From: CAWGCA01 sp963820955
GTDB taxonomy: Bacteria > Pseudomonadota > Gammaproteobacteria > Chromatiales > Chromatiaceae
Reading direction: 5' to 3'
Assembly (NCBI GenBank): GCA_963820955.1
Contig: CAWGCA010000003.1
Span: 62,001-126,000 of the forward strand
Length of the DNA: 64,000 nt
Both the position numbers and the translations under genes were made by a program. Positions 16,549-26,302 of this stretch are shown here, piece after piece (position 1 is the stretch's first letter; each line of letters starts with the position of its first letter). The notes under the pieces were generated by a model. It searched no databases, was not told the DNA's origin, and saw nothing but the letters and a program-made list of their open reading frames with translations.

Positions 16549-18369
16549 TCACTCAGATCGACTGCGCGCCGCCCGCTTTCTCTGATGTTCCTTGAGGTGA
16601 CGCTTGCGAATACGAATCGCAGAGGGCGTCACCTCCACCAACTCGTCATCCTCGATAAACTCCAATGCCTGTTCCAGGGAAAAAACCAGCGCCGGGGTCA
16701 GCAGAATATTCTCATCGCTCCCGGCAGCACGGATATTGGTCAACTGTTTGGCCTTCAATGGATTGACTGTCAGATCGTTGTTACGGGCGTGGATACCAAC
16801 GACCTGCCCCTCGTACACCTCGTCCCCCGGCCGAACAAACAGCCGACCCCGCTCCTGCAGGTTGAACAGGGCGTAGCCTAAGGCCTTGCCGCTGGAGTTG
16901 GAGATCAGGGCGCCATTGTTGCGGGGTGCGATGCCACCGTGAGCGCCGGGGCCGTAACGGTCGAACACATGGTAGATAAGACCGGAGCCGGAGGTAAGCG
17001 TCATAAATTCAGTCTGAAATCCAATCAATCCCCGCGAAGGGATCACATAGTCGAGGCGGACGCGTCCCCTGGCATCAGGCACCATGTCCTTCAGCTCTCC
17101 CCGGCGTGCCCCCAACGCCTCCATGACACCACCCTGGTGCTGCTCCTCCACATCTACCGTCAATTGCTCGAAGGGCTCGCAGATCTCGCCATCCACTTCC
17201 CGAAAAATCACCTCCGGTCGGGAAACAGCCAGTTCATAACCCTCACGCCGCATGTTCTCCAACAAAATGGACAGGTGGAGTTCACCGCGCCCGGAGACGC
17301 GAAACTTTTCCGGGTCGTTCCCCTCCTCCACCCGCAGCGCCACATTGTGGATCAACTCCCGCTCCAACCGCTCTTTGAGCTGGCGTGAGGTGAGGTATCT
17401 GCCGTCTCGCCCGGCAAAAGGTGAGCTGTTTACCTGAAAGGTCATACTGACAGTCGGCTCATCCACGGTCAGAGCCGGCATTGGCTCTATGCTGTCCGGA
17501 TCACACAGCGTGTCGGACACATTGGGCGCTGCTATGCCCGAAAGCGCCACGATATCACCGGCAGCGGCCTCCTCCACCTCCACCCGATCCAGACCGTGGA
17601 AGCCGAAAACCTGGCCGATCTTCTCCCGATGCTGGTCTCCGTCCCGCTTAACCAGGATGATCTGCATGTTTTTGCGCACTCTGCCCCGGGTAATGCGGCC
17701 GATGGCGATGGCGCCGACATAGCTGTTGTATGCCAGAGTCGATACCTGCATCTGAAACGGGCCTTCCGGATTGACAACGGGTGCCGGACAATTCTCTACG
17801 ATGGCCTGAAACAAGGGCGTCATATCCCCGTCCTTGACCTGATCACCCAGTCCAGCATAACCGTTAATAGCAGAGGCGTAGATGATCGGAAAATCGAGCT
17901 GCTCGTCACTGGCGCCAAGTCGATCGAACAGATCGAAGGTCTGATTGATCACCCAGTCGGGGCGAGCGCCATCGCGATCGATTTTATTGATCACCACAAT
18001 GGGTTTAAGTCCGTGCTGAAAGGCCTTCTGGGTTACAAACCGGGTCTGTGGCATCGGACCTTCCACTGCATCCACCAGCAACAACACGGAATCCACCATG
18101 GACAGCACGCGCTCCACCTCTCCACCAAAATCGGCGTGGCCTGGGGTATCCACGATGTTAATCCGATACCCTTCCCAGCGGATAGAGGTGTTCTTGGACA
18201 GGATGGTGATACCCCGTTCCTTTTCCAGGTCGCTGGAGTCCATCACCCGCTCGACCGGTCCGAAGCGCTCGCCCAGGGTTCCGGACTGCTGTAATAACTG
18301 GTCTACGAGCGTGGTCTTGCCATGGTCTACGTGGGCAATAATAGCGATATTTCTAAGTTTATCTATCAT
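16549..18369 (-). CDS. typA: Translational GTPase TypA/BipA
   Basis: Ribosome-binding GTPase of the EF-G family, involved in 50S assembly and stress adaptation. The 606-residue protein has G1 HVDHGKTTLVDQ, the DTPGHADFGGEVERV G3 region and NKIDRDGARPDW G4, then EF-G-like domains and the BipA-specific C-terminal domain (GLIGFQTEFMTLTSGSG). The ATG at 18369 gives the conserved N-terminus; in-frame codons up to 18435 add a non-conserved 22-residue lead. Confidence 0.96.
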   Translation of the reverse strand: MIDKLRNIAIIAHVDHGKTTLVDQLLQQSGTLGERFGPVERVMDSSDLEKERGITILSKNTSIRWEGYRINIVDTPGHADFGGEVERVLSMVDSVLLLVDAVEGPMPQTRFVTQKAFQHGLKPIVVINKIDRDGARPDWVINQTFDLFDRLGASDEQLDFPIIYASAINGYAGLGDQVKDGDMTPLFQAIVENCPAPVVNPEGPFQMQVSTLAYNSYVGAIAIGRITRGRVRKNMQIILVKRDGDQHREKIGQVFGFHGLDRVEVEEAAAGDIVALSGIAAPNVSDTLCDPDSIEPMPALTVDEPTVSMTFQVNSSPFAGRDGRYLTSRQLKERLERELIHNVALRVEEGNDPEKFRVSGRGELHLSILLENMRREGYELAVSRPEVIFREVDGEICEPFEQLTVDVEEQHQGGVMEALGARRGELKDMVPDARGRVRLDYVIPSRGLIGFQTEFMTLTSGSGLIYHVFDRYGPGAHGGIAPRNNGALISNSSGKALGYALFNLQERGRLFVRPGDEVYEGQVVGIHARNNDLTVNPLKAKQLTNIRAAGSDENILLTPALVFSLEQALEFIEDDELVEVTPSAIRIRKRHLKEHQRKRAARSRSE

Positions 18370-18880
18370 GGGGTCGTTCGGTGGGAAAGGTAGGGCGCGC
18401 ATTATAGCCGATTCGAAATCCCCATCGGGATTCATCGCCTGTGAATTTCGCCTTTCTCAGAAGATCATACAGTTAGCGACTAGTTGTCAGGATTTAATTG
18501 CGCCATAGGAAGTATCAGATTGTCCCGCATGAAGTTTTCAGGTTATTCACAGATCCTGTGGATAACTCTGTTAACAAAACCTGCACAACCCTTCCCCGAC
18601 CATACCCCGAAAGGCTTTTTGTTAGATTGTAAAAAAATCATACAGCTAAAATATTCTTTTTATTAACATAGTGTTAGGCTAAAATCATGTCTCCAGCCCC
18701 GACTGATAGTTATTTCGATTTGCAATTACCCAAAGACTAATGTCGACTGTGTATAAACAACCATTGCCTGACTGGAAAAATACCCTTTATCACCCTATTG
18801 TGACATCCGGCTTGGACTTCATCGCCGCCTTCTGAAAAAATTGCCCCATCTGCAACACCCGATAACTCACCGAGGTAGGC
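18370..18880. other. Long divergent intergenic region
   Basis: 511 bases between typA and the SH3-protein gene. It is AT-rich at 18600-18700 and must carry both promoters. Apart from the DnaA-box palindrome I see no gene or known RNA in it. Confidence 0.4.
18543..18565. promoter_or_regulatory. Inverted pair of DnaA-box-like 9-mers
   Basis: TTATTCACA and TGTGGATAA face each other with 5 bases between. Both fit the DnaA-box form TTATNCACA, and the second is the perfect consensus on the minus strand. With flanking bases they make a 10-bp-arm palindrome with a 3-base centre. It lies in the typA upstream region. Binding by DnaA is inferred. Confidence 0.45.
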
Positions 18881-19549
18881 GTGAATAAAATTTTATTGGC
18901 CCTGGTTCTGCTCTTAAGCATCGGCGCCGTTCAGGCGCAGAACCGATATGTCACAGATCAATTCCAAATTACCCTGAGATCCGGAGAGAGTTCGGGCCAC
19001 AAAATTCTGCGCATGCTACCCAGCGGGGAAAAATTGACACTGCTGAAGAGCAACGAACAATCCGGCTATTCCCAGGTCAAGGCTGAAGACGGCAAGGTGG
19101 GCTACGTGCTGACCCGGCAGTTGATGGATGTCCCCAGCGCCCGGGACAGGCTGGCCAAGGCGGAAAAAAGACTACAGGAGCTGCAGGAGGAACCGGGGCG
19201 GCTGTCATCGAAGCTGGCACGACTTCAGGACGAATTCCAGAAGCTGCAGGTTAAGCATAAATCCTTGACTGAGCAGAAACAGAAGCTCGACAAGGAATTG
19301 GAGACCATACGCCGCACGGCCTCTAACGCGATCCGAATCTCCAACGAACGGAATGATCTGCGCAAAATGGTGGCACAACAGACCCAGCAGGTGGAAAATC
19401 TGAAACAGGAGAACCGGGAGCTAAGCAACGAGAGCAATCAGCAGTGGTTCCTGATTGGCGGCGGCGTCATAATCGTCGGCATTATACTGGGTCTGATTCT
19501 GCCCCATCTGCGTTTCCAGCGTCGCAAGAGTTCCTGGGGTTCTCTGTAA
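18881..19549 (+). CDS. SH3-domain coiled-coil membrane protein (TIGR04211/YgiM-like)
   Basis: A 222-residue protein with signal peptide (about 1-19), a bacterial SH3 domain (about 20-85, ITLRSGESSGHKILRMLPSG), a long coiled coil (about 88-185) and a C-terminal TM helix (IGGGVIIVGIILGLILPHL) followed by a basic tail. This is the layout of YgiM-type SH3 proteins anchored in the inner membrane. It starts at GTG 18881, preceded by GAGGTAGGC. Confidence 0.88.
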   Translation: MNKILLALVLLLSIGAVQAQNRYVTDQFQITLRSGESSGHKILRMLPSGEKLTLLKSNEQSGYSQVKAEDGKVGYVLTRQLMDVPSARDRLAKAEKRLQELQEEPGRLSSKLARLQDEFQKLQVKHKSLTEQKQKLDKELETIRRTASNAIRISNERNDLRKMVAQQTQQVENLKQENRELSNESNQQWFLIGGGVIIVGIILGLILPHLRFQRRKSSWGSL

Positions 19550-20089
19550 CCAACGAGCCCCCATCTACGGGCGGTGAGAGTACTCCATCAAGGTAATAAA
19601 TTTAGGGTTCAGAGCCACCCCAATGGGCCAAGACAAGGCGCAGTCCGATGGGAATGGCATGCCCTTTTCAAGGACTGCAAAACAGGATTGGCCAATTGGG
19701 CGGCTCCCTTCGGGTTGGCCCTCCAATTGAGACCAGACGCGCAGAGCGCAGTTTGGTGATTCCAAATAAGCGATGCGCAACGCCGTATGGTCTCACTGGA
19801 GAGCCAACGCTGGGCATCCGCGTAGTGTTAACAGGCCCTTGTCTTGTCACGGCGGCTGCCTGAAAAACCGGGGCCACGACAGGGCCCCAAGAAAGCTCCC
19901 AGCTTACTAAAGTTTCGCCTGGTTAAGGCGATACAGAAGGAAAGGAATTTCCGGGGAGCGATATGCCTTCGCCAAGCTTTTTTTCCGCCCCCTGCAAATT
20001 CCCTGTTCGAAGGGGCATCTCACATCTTCCCGCACGACGGTTGCCTGGAAAATAGAGGATCCCCCGGGATCTTTGGAGACGCCTCACTC
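19550..20089. other. Intergenic region, nothing recognised
   Basis: 540 bases upstream of the PilZ protein. Several short ORFs overlap on both strands, none with a family match or good ribosome site. It contains the palindrome-rich stretch GGCCAATTGGGCGGCTCCC around 19690, which I cannot assign. Part of it is an in-frame extension of the PilZ gene that I reject. Confidence 0.4.
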
Positions 20090-22492
20090 ATGTTGGAACA
20101 GAACCCAATCAATCAGCCTCCGTTGTCTGACGAGAAATTTCTCCGTCTGGCCGAGCGGCAACGGCTGGAACGTGAATGTTTCTGTCTGCTCGATCTGAGA
20201 GAAATCTCCCCCGAGCTTTGCCGGCGCTTCACCTATCGCGGGCAGACCATGTGGCTCGACTCCGCCTCCCACAATCTGTTTCTTGACAGGCTGAAACAGA
20301 ATTCGGGCGTTTTTACAGTCGAGACCTATGAGGCTATTCTCGCTTCATTCCAGCAAGTGGATACCAGCCCCCTGCTCAATGAATTGGAATCCAATATTCC
20401 AAGGGAACAACCAGACGCTCACAACAAGCCGCTGAAGACCACCACCGATTCGGAAACCCATCCCCCGCTCCAACAGCAGTTCATCCGCAGCTCCGTCTTT
20501 GAGCTGGGTTACTTCGAAAAGCGTACCGACGCCCGAATCAAACACACAGTACCCGTTCTTGTTCTGTTTGCCGGCAAGGTCATTCCCGCCGAAACCCGGG
20601 ATATATCGCTTAACGGCCTGCAGATTCGCACTAAGGCCCCGCTGCAGGTGGATACCGGCAGCAGGGTTGAAATCAAGATCTCGCCGGTGGTTACCAACAA
20701 CGATAAAGCACCATCGAAAGCCACCTATCGAATCGTACGTGTGACATCGATCCTTTCGGATACCCTGCTGGCGCTCAACTGCGAAGAAAAGAAACCCAAC
20801 GAAACGGTAAATTATTTTCGGAATATCGTGTCCTCTCGGACGGGTACCGGCAGTTCACTCTCGAAACTCGATGCAGAAGATGCCCTGTTGACCTCTTACT
20901 CCCTGCTGGCCGAGCGTTTTTACATGCGTTCGAGTTCCATCATCCCCTTTTTCCTGTTTCGAGTTGAAGCCAAGAAGGTCCCGCTCAGGCTGGTCTTCAG
21001 CAATCCGAACAATCAACGCACCCTGGCCGCGTTCGAGGACCTATCCGGGAACTATGACTTTTCCATGCTGGCCCGGCCAGCGTTCGTCAAACTTCTGGTG
21101 AAACTGGCTCGCCGGGAAAGCCAGGCGGATGCGCTTCTGGCTGTAGTCAGGCGGCCAGGAGAGCCGCAACAGGTACTGACCAACCTGGAATGCAAACAAA
21201 GCAGTGTATGGTATCAATTCCTATCCAGTCACATAGATCAACCCCAGTTCTCGGTATTCAAAGTGGTATCCCGCCGTGTCCGGCGACCGGTTTCGGTGCG
21301 TATGCTGAAAGACCTGGACGCCCTGAATTCGCAGTCCAGCGATCTTGCGGAAGGACTGCTAAGGGAGGCGGACAAGCTTTTCATTGCAGGCTCCCTGATC
21401 GACGTGACCCCTCAGGTACGCACCTGGGACTTGAATGCTTTCCCTGCCACCAGTCCGGCGGCAACACCTACCCCTGTGACCGAACCGAAACAGGATGAGT
21501 TGCTGCCCCAACCCGAGGTCTGGCCCATCAGTTTTATCGAAGAGAAAAGATGTGAGCCCAGATTTCTGAGTCAACTGGGGGTGGAACTGAAGATCTCCGG
21601 TGCCATCTACCAGGCCAAGGCCAGGGATATTTCCGCCCATGGCCTGTCCGTCATAGCCGATGACCCCAACATCCCGGTGCAAAAAGGAAGCCAGCTATTG
21701 GTCTCTTTCCCCCATCTCAAGGCGGCGTCCTACACCCTGGAAATTTTCCGCGGAACCTATCGCGATATTCCGTTCCAAGTCATCGACGTAGCGCAGGATG
21801 AAAAAACCGTATTGAGAATGAGCCAGAGTGGTACGGGTGGCGGCCACCGTTTCGCCCATTCCTTCTCCAGATACCTGAAGCAGCGAAAGACTAGGCTGCC
21901 ACTGGAGCTCTCGCATATGGTCCGCTCGTCCGCATCGCGCTTGTATTCGTCGATCTTCATCGAGAGTTCGGCAACTATCCCGGTGTTTCTGTTTCGGCGT
22001 AACAACAACCAGCAATTTGCCTTCAAAGTGGGAATTGTCCAGTCACCCAGCTATCTCGCCAAGTTCTTCGAAGTGGCAAAAGGGGAGTTCGACTTCAACA
22101 TCTTTGGTGAAACCGGCCGACTGGAAAAACTGCTGGAGGATGTCGAACACTATGGCACTGCCGAAACCACGCTTTTCCTTTACAAGGAAAAAATCCCCGG
22201 TGCCGCCCGTTTTCGGATCACCCCGGCAGATAGCGTTGATTCCATGGGGCAAACGGCCTTCACCAACAGATTACGGGAGCGTGATTTTCGCTTTGTGAAG
22301 CTGATTGCCTCCAAGCCTCAGACCCCGCCGCCGGTGGAAATCGAACAGGCAATCGAACGACTGCAGAACTTCTCGAAGCCCAAGATCGATCAACTCAAAA
22401 CCGATTTTTCAGACCTGGCCGCAATTGGGGATATCGTCGATGTAACGGGGCAGTGCACCCAACTGCAATCCTTCAATTTGCTCAGCAAGTAG
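20090..22492 (+). CDS. Large protein with two PilZ modules
   Basis: An 800-residue cytoplasmic protein. It has two PilZ-like domains, each with the RxxxR and (D/N)xSxxG c-di-GMP signature: KRTDAR with RDISLNGLQI at about residues 144-180, and KRCEPR with RDISAHGLSV at about 486-520. Each PilZ is followed by a related segment (SSIIPFFLFR... and SATIPVFLFRR..., then DFSMLARP / DFNIFGETG), so the protein looks like a tandem duplication of a PilZ-plus-unknown unit, behind an N-terminal region of about 140 residues. I chose the ATG at 20090 (TGGAGA upstream); an extension to 19844 is Pro/Arg-rich and unlike protein. A c-di-GMP effector role is inferred. Confidence 0.8.
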   Translation: MLEQNPINQPPLSDEKFLRLAERQRLERECFCLLDLREISPELCRRFTYRGQTMWLDSASHNLFLDRLKQNSGVFTVETYEAILASFQQVDTSPLLNELESNIPREQPDAHNKPLKTTTDSETHPPLQQQFIRSSVFELGYFEKRTDARIKHTVPVLVLFAGKVIPAETRDISLNGLQIRTKAPLQVDTGSRVEIKISPVVTNNDKAPSKATYRIVRVTSILSDTLLALNCEEKKPNETVNYFRNIVSSRTGTGSSLSKLDAEDALLTSYSLLAERFYMRSSSIIPFFLFRVEAKKVPLRLVFSNPNNQRTLAAFEDLSGNYDFSMLARPAFVKLLVKLARRESQADALLAVVRRPGEPQQVLTNLECKQSSVWYQFLSSHIDQPQFSVFKVVSRRVRRPVSVRMLKDLDALNSQSSDLAEGLLREADKLFIAGSLIDVTPQVRTWDLNAFPATSPAATPTPVTEPKQDELLPQPEVWPISFIEEKRCEPRFLSQLGVELKISGAIYQAKARDISAHGLSVIADDPNIPVQKGSQLLVSFPHLKAASYTLEIFRGTYRDIPFQVIDVAQDEKTVLRMSQSGTGGGHRFAHSFSRYLKQRKTRLPLELSHMVRSSASRLYSSIFIESSATIPVFLFRRNNNQQFAFKVGIVQSPSYLAKFFEVAKGEFDFNIFGETGRLEKLLEDVEHYGTAETTLFLYKEKIPGAARFRITPADSVDSMGQTAFTNRLRERDFRFVKLIASKPQTPPPVEIEQAIERLQNFSKPKIDQLKTDFSDLAAIGDIVDVTGQCTQLQSFNLLSK

Positions 22493-22579
22493 TATCGAAA
22501 AGCCAAGCACAAAGCTCCGGCCGCTGAAATAATCGCGGGCAAACTCGCTGCCAACCGAGTTTTCTGGAAAAGACAGGCC

Positions 22580-24433
22580 CTAACCGCTGTTCAGCTGGGA
22601 AAGGTCACGTACCGCACCACGCGCAGCGCTGGTGGTTAGTGCGGCATAGGCCTTCAGTGCCTCGGAAACCACCCGATCGCGTCCCTCCGGCTGCCAGCCC
22701 TGCTCCCCTTTCTCCTCCATCGCCTGGTGACGCTTGGCCAGTTCCTGATCGCTGATCGCAACACGAATGCTGCGACCGGGGATATCGATTTCAATGCTGT
22801 CTCCCGGCTGCAGCAGACCTATGTTGCCCCCCTCGGCGGCCTCAGGCGAGCAGTGGCCGATGGACAGACCGGAGGTGCCACCGGAGAAGCGACCATCGGT
22901 TACCAGGGCACACGCCTTGCCCAGCCCCTTGGACTTGAGATAGCTGGTCGGATAGAGCATTTCCTGCATACCAGGCCCACCCTTGGGCCCCTCATAACGA
23001 ATCACCACCACATCGCCAGGCTTGATCTGGTCTCCCAAGATGGCATCTACCGCCGCTTCCTGGCTTTCATAGATACATGCCGGCCCGGAAAATTGAAGGT
23101 TGGACTCATCGACACCGGCCGTCTTTACGATACAGCCATGCTCCGCCAGATTTCCATAGAGCACCGCCAGTCCGCCGTCCCTGCTGTAGGCATGCTCCAG
23201 ATCACGAATGCATCCGCCGATGCGGTCCAGGTCGAGGTCTGGCCAACTACTGGACTGACTGAATGCCTCCTGGCTCGGCACCCCGGCCGCTGCCGCCAGA
23301 AAACGCTGCCGCGCCGTCTCACTTTCGCTCTGCACGATATCCCAGCGATCGATCGCCGCCCCCAGGCTATCGCTGTGGATACTGCCGACATCCCGATGCA
23401 GCAGACCGGCCCGGTCCAGTTCACCCAGAATACCGATCACGCCACCGGCCCGGTGAACATCCTCCATGTGATACTGCTGTGTCGATGGGGCCACCTTGCA
23501 CAGATGTGGCACCTGGCGGGAGAGCCGATCGATGTCCTCCATGCCGAAATCGACCTTTGCCTCGTGGGCCGCGGCCAATAGATGCAGCACCGTATTGGTG
23601 GATCCCCCCATCGCGATGTCCAGGCACATGGCATTCTCGAACGCCTCAAAACTTGCGATGTTGCGGGGCAACACAGCTTCATCCCCCTGTTCGTAATAAC
23701 GTTTGGCCAGATCGACTATCAGTCGCCCTGCCTCGAGAAAAAGTGACTTACGACCGGAATGGGTTGCCACCAGGGAACCGTTGCCGGGCAGACTCAACCC
23801 CAGCGCCTCGGTGAGACAGTTCATGGAATTGGCGGTGAACATGCCAGAGCAGGAGCCGCAGGTGGGGCAGGCAGAGCGCTCAATGACCGCTACGTCCTGA
23901 TCCGTCTCGTTCGGGTCGGCGGCGGCAATCATGGCATCGACCAGATCCAGTTTCAGATCCTTTCCGTGCAGGGAGGTTTTGCCTGATTCCATAGGCCCGC
24001 CGGAGACGAAAACGGCCGGGATATTGAGCCGCAATGAAGCCATCAGCATACCCGGGGTAATCTTGTCACAATTGGATATACAGACCATGGCGTCGGCACA
24101 ATGGGCATTGACCATGTACTCCACCGAGTCAGCGATAAGATCTCGGGACGGCAGCGAATAGAGCATACCGCCATGCCCCATCGCTATGCCGTCATCGATG
24201 GCAATGGTATTGAACTCCTTGGCGACCCCGCCGGCCTGCTCTATCTCCCGCGCCACCAGCTGACCCAGGTCTTTCAGGTGCACGTGGCCGGGAACAAACT
24301 GGGTAAAGGAGTTGACCACAGCGATGATCGGCTTGTCGAAATCACCATCTTTCATGCCAGTGGCACGCCACAGGGCCCGGGCCCCAGCCATGTTGCGACC
24401 GTGGGTGGTGGTACGGGAACGGTATTCAGGCAT
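22580..24433 (-). CDS. ilvD: Dihydroxy-acid dehydratase IlvD
   Basis: Fe-S dehydratase giving 2-oxo acids in isoleucine, valine and pantothenate synthesis. The 617-residue protein has the conserved MPEYRSRTTTHGRNMAGAR start, NCDKITPGM with the cluster Cys, CPTCGSCSGMFTANSMN, and the C-terminal GRFSGGTSGL. The start at 24433 is supported by GGAGAGAGAG; the ORF extends 30 codons upstream without conservation. It is divergent from the TetR gene. Confidence 0.96.
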   Translation of the reverse strand: MPEYRSRTTTHGRNMAGARALWRATGMKDGDFDKPIIAVVNSFTQFVPGHVHLKDLGQLVAREIEQAGGVAKEFNTIAIDDGIAMGHGGMLYSLPSRDLIADSVEYMVNAHCADAMVCISNCDKITPGMLMASLRLNIPAVFVSGGPMESGKTSLHGKDLKLDLVDAMIAAADPNETDQDVAVIERSACPTCGSCSGMFTANSMNCLTEALGLSLPGNGSLVATHSGRKSLFLEAGRLIVDLAKRYYEQGDEAVLPRNIASFEAFENAMCLDIAMGGSTNTVLHLLAAAHEAKVDFGMEDIDRLSRQVPHLCKVAPSTQQYHMEDVHRAGGVIGILGELDRAGLLHRDVGSIHSDSLGAAIDRWDIVQSESETARQRFLAAAAGVPSQEAFSQSSSWPDLDLDRIGGCIRDLEHAYSRDGGLAVLYGNLAEHGCIVKTAGVDESNLQFSGPACIYESQEAAVDAILGDQIKPGDVVVIRYEGPKGGPGMQEMLYPTSYLKSKGLGKACALVTDGRFSGGTSGLSIGHCSPEAAEGGNIGLLQPGDSIEIDIPGRSIRVAISDQELAKRHQAMEEKGEQGWQPEGRDRVVSEALKAYAALTTSAARGAVRDLSQLNSG

Positions 24434-24549
24434 CTCTCTCTCCGGAAACGGTGGAACGATTAGCCGGATTATCCACGATATCGAAGATTCCCGGAAACCG
24501 TTTAAATTAGGACTATAATCCAATCATTTGTTCAAAAGCGAAATAATCC

Positions 24550-25128
24550 ATGCCAACAAAAAGCGAACGGACCCGGCAACGGGTGGTCGACGCGGCCAAC
24601 CAGCTTTTCTACCGCAAGGGTTACAATCGGACCTCCTTTAGCGATGTAGTGGCGGAGGCCGATGTTCCCCGGGGAAACATCTACTACTACTTCAGGACCA
24701 AGGACGAGATACTGAAAGCGGTGATCCTGCACCGCATCGAGATCACCTCCACCATGCTGGCGGAATGGGACAAGAACATCAGCGATCCCTTGGATCGGCT
24801 GCAGCGTTTTGTCCGCATACTTTGTGACAGCACCCCCGCGCTGCTGCGCTCGGGTTGCCCGATGGGGTCACTGACAGTCGAACTGGCCAAGGATCAGCTC
24901 GAGTTGAAGGAGGAAGCAAGAAAGCTGTTCGATCGGTTTCAGGGCTGGTTGGTCAATCAGTTTATCGCCCTGGGATATCCGGAAGAGGCAAGGGAACTCT
25001 CCCTCCAATTGTTGGCCAGGGGGCAGGGTATCATTGTGATCGCCCAGGTCTACCAGGACCCCGGGTTCCTGGAGCGGAGTACCCTGGAGATCAACCGCTG
25101 GCTGGAAGAGCTGGCCCGCTACGCATGA
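24550..25128 (+). CDS. TetR/AcrR-family transcriptional regulator
   Basis: A 192-residue one-component regulator with an N-terminal helix-turn-helix (TRQRVVDAANQLFYRKGYNR ... VPRGNIYYYFRTKDEIL, about residues 8-58) and a ligand-binding C-terminal domain of NemR-like type. A TATAAT at 24514 lies upstream, inside the partly symmetrical TTAGGACTATAATCCAA, a possible operator covering its own promoter and the divergent ilvD region. It overlaps argE by 4 nt (ATGA). Ligand unknown. Confidence 0.9.
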   Translation: MPTKSERTRQRVVDAANQLFYRKGYNRTSFSDVVAEADVPRGNIYYYFRTKDEILKAVILHRIEITSTMLAEWDKNISDPLDRLQRFVRILCDSTPALLRSGCPMGSLTVELAKDQLELKEEARKLFDRFQGWLVNQFIALGYPEEARELSLQLLARGQGIIVIAQVYQDPGFLERSTLEINRWLEELARYA

Positions 25129-26279
25129 AACGAACCATGCCCCCCTCCCTGATGACCATGCTGGAGAATCTCATCGCCGCCCCTTCGGTGAGCAGCATCA
25201 ACCCCCAGTGGGACCAATCCAACCGAAAAGTAGTCGAGCTGCTCTCCGGCTGGCTGGAAACACTTGGTTTTCAGGTCGAAACCCTGGCGATTCCCGGCTG
25301 CCCCGAAAAATGGAACCTTCTGGCCAGCGCCGGCAGCGGCCCGGACGGGCTGGTTCTCTCCGGTCATACCGACACCGTTCCTTTTGACGATAAGCATTGG
25401 CATTCGGACCCCTTTCGACTGAGCGAAAGGGACAACCGCTTGTACGGTCTGGGCAGCTCCGACATGAAGTCATTTTTCGGCCTGGTGCTTGAAGCTGTCC
25501 GGGAGCTGGATCTCTCCAGTCTGCGGCATCCCCTGATGATCCTTGCCACCGCCGACGAAGAGAGCACCATGTGTGGTGCCCAGTCGCTGCTGGAAAGCCA
25601 TCGCCGCCTGGGCCGATATGCCGTTATCGGGGAGCCCACCGGACTGCGGCCCGTGCGAATGCACAAGGGTATCGCGCTGGAGATCATTCGTCTGGAAGGC
25701 CGCTCCGGCCATTCCAGCGACCCATCGCTCGGTGTCAGTGCGCTGGAAGGTATGCATCGGGTGATAGGAGAAATTCTGGACTGGCGGCGGGAGTTGCAGT
25801 CCCGTTATCGCAACCCACTGTTCGAGGTAGAGGTGCCAACCCTCAATCTGGGCCACATCCATGGTGGCGACAACCCCAATCGAATCTGTGCCCAGTGCGA
25901 ACTCCAGTTCGACCTCCGCCCCCTGCCGGGCATGGACCTGGAAGAACTCCGCAGCGAACTGGCCAACCGATTGAAACGATGCCTGGAGGGAGACCAACTA
26001 TCTCTTGAGATACAATCCGCCTTTTCCGGCATCCCACCGATGGAGACCCCCGCCAGCGCCGAAATCGTGCGGGTGGCCGAGGAACTCACTGGCTACCCCG
26101 CCGGAACAGTGGCCTTCGGCACTGAGGGGCCCTACTTACAACGGCTCGGAATGGAGACCCTGATTCTTGGTCCCGGCGATATCGATCAGGCCCATCAGCC
26201 GGACGAGTATTTGGGCCTGGAGCGCATCGAGCCGATGATCGGACTGATTCGATCACTGATCCGGCATTTCTGCCTTTAA
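25125..26279 (+). CDS. argE: Acetylornithine deacetylase ArgE
   Basis: Zn/Co peptidase-M20-type hydrolase releasing ornithine from N-acetylornithine. The 384-residue protein contains the metal motifs SGHTDTVPFD (about residue 80) and DEESTMCGAQ (about 144), and GTEGPYL near 330. The ATG at 25125 overlaps the regulator stop (ATGA). argA lies 580 bases downstream on the same strand, consistent with the linear ArgA-ArgE route of arginine synthesis. Confidence 0.92.
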   Translation: MKRTMPPSLMTMLENLIAAPSVSSINPQWDQSNRKVVELLSGWLETLGFQVETLAIPGCPEKWNLLASAGSGPDGLVLSGHTDTVPFDDKHWHSDPFRLSERDNRLYGLGSSDMKSFFGLVLEAVRELDLSSLRHPLMILATADEESTMCGAQSLLESHRRLGRYAVIGEPTGLRPVRMHKGIALEIIRLEGRSGHSSDPSLGVSALEGMHRVIGEILDWRRELQSRYRNPLFEVEVPTLNLGHIHGGDNPNRICAQCELQFDLRPLPGMDLEELRSELANRLKRCLEGDQLSLEIQSAFSGIPPMETPASAEIVRVAEELTGYPAGTVAFGTEGPYLQRLGMETLILGPGDIDQAHQPDEYLGLERIEPMIGLIRSLIRHFCL

Positions 26280-26302
26280 CACTCTGTATCCCGAAAAAGG
26301 AT

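Noticed and set aside
19565..19877. Several overlapping short ORFs on both strands
   Set aside because: Mutually overlapping, no ribosome sites or motifs, in a palindrome-rich non-coding stretch.
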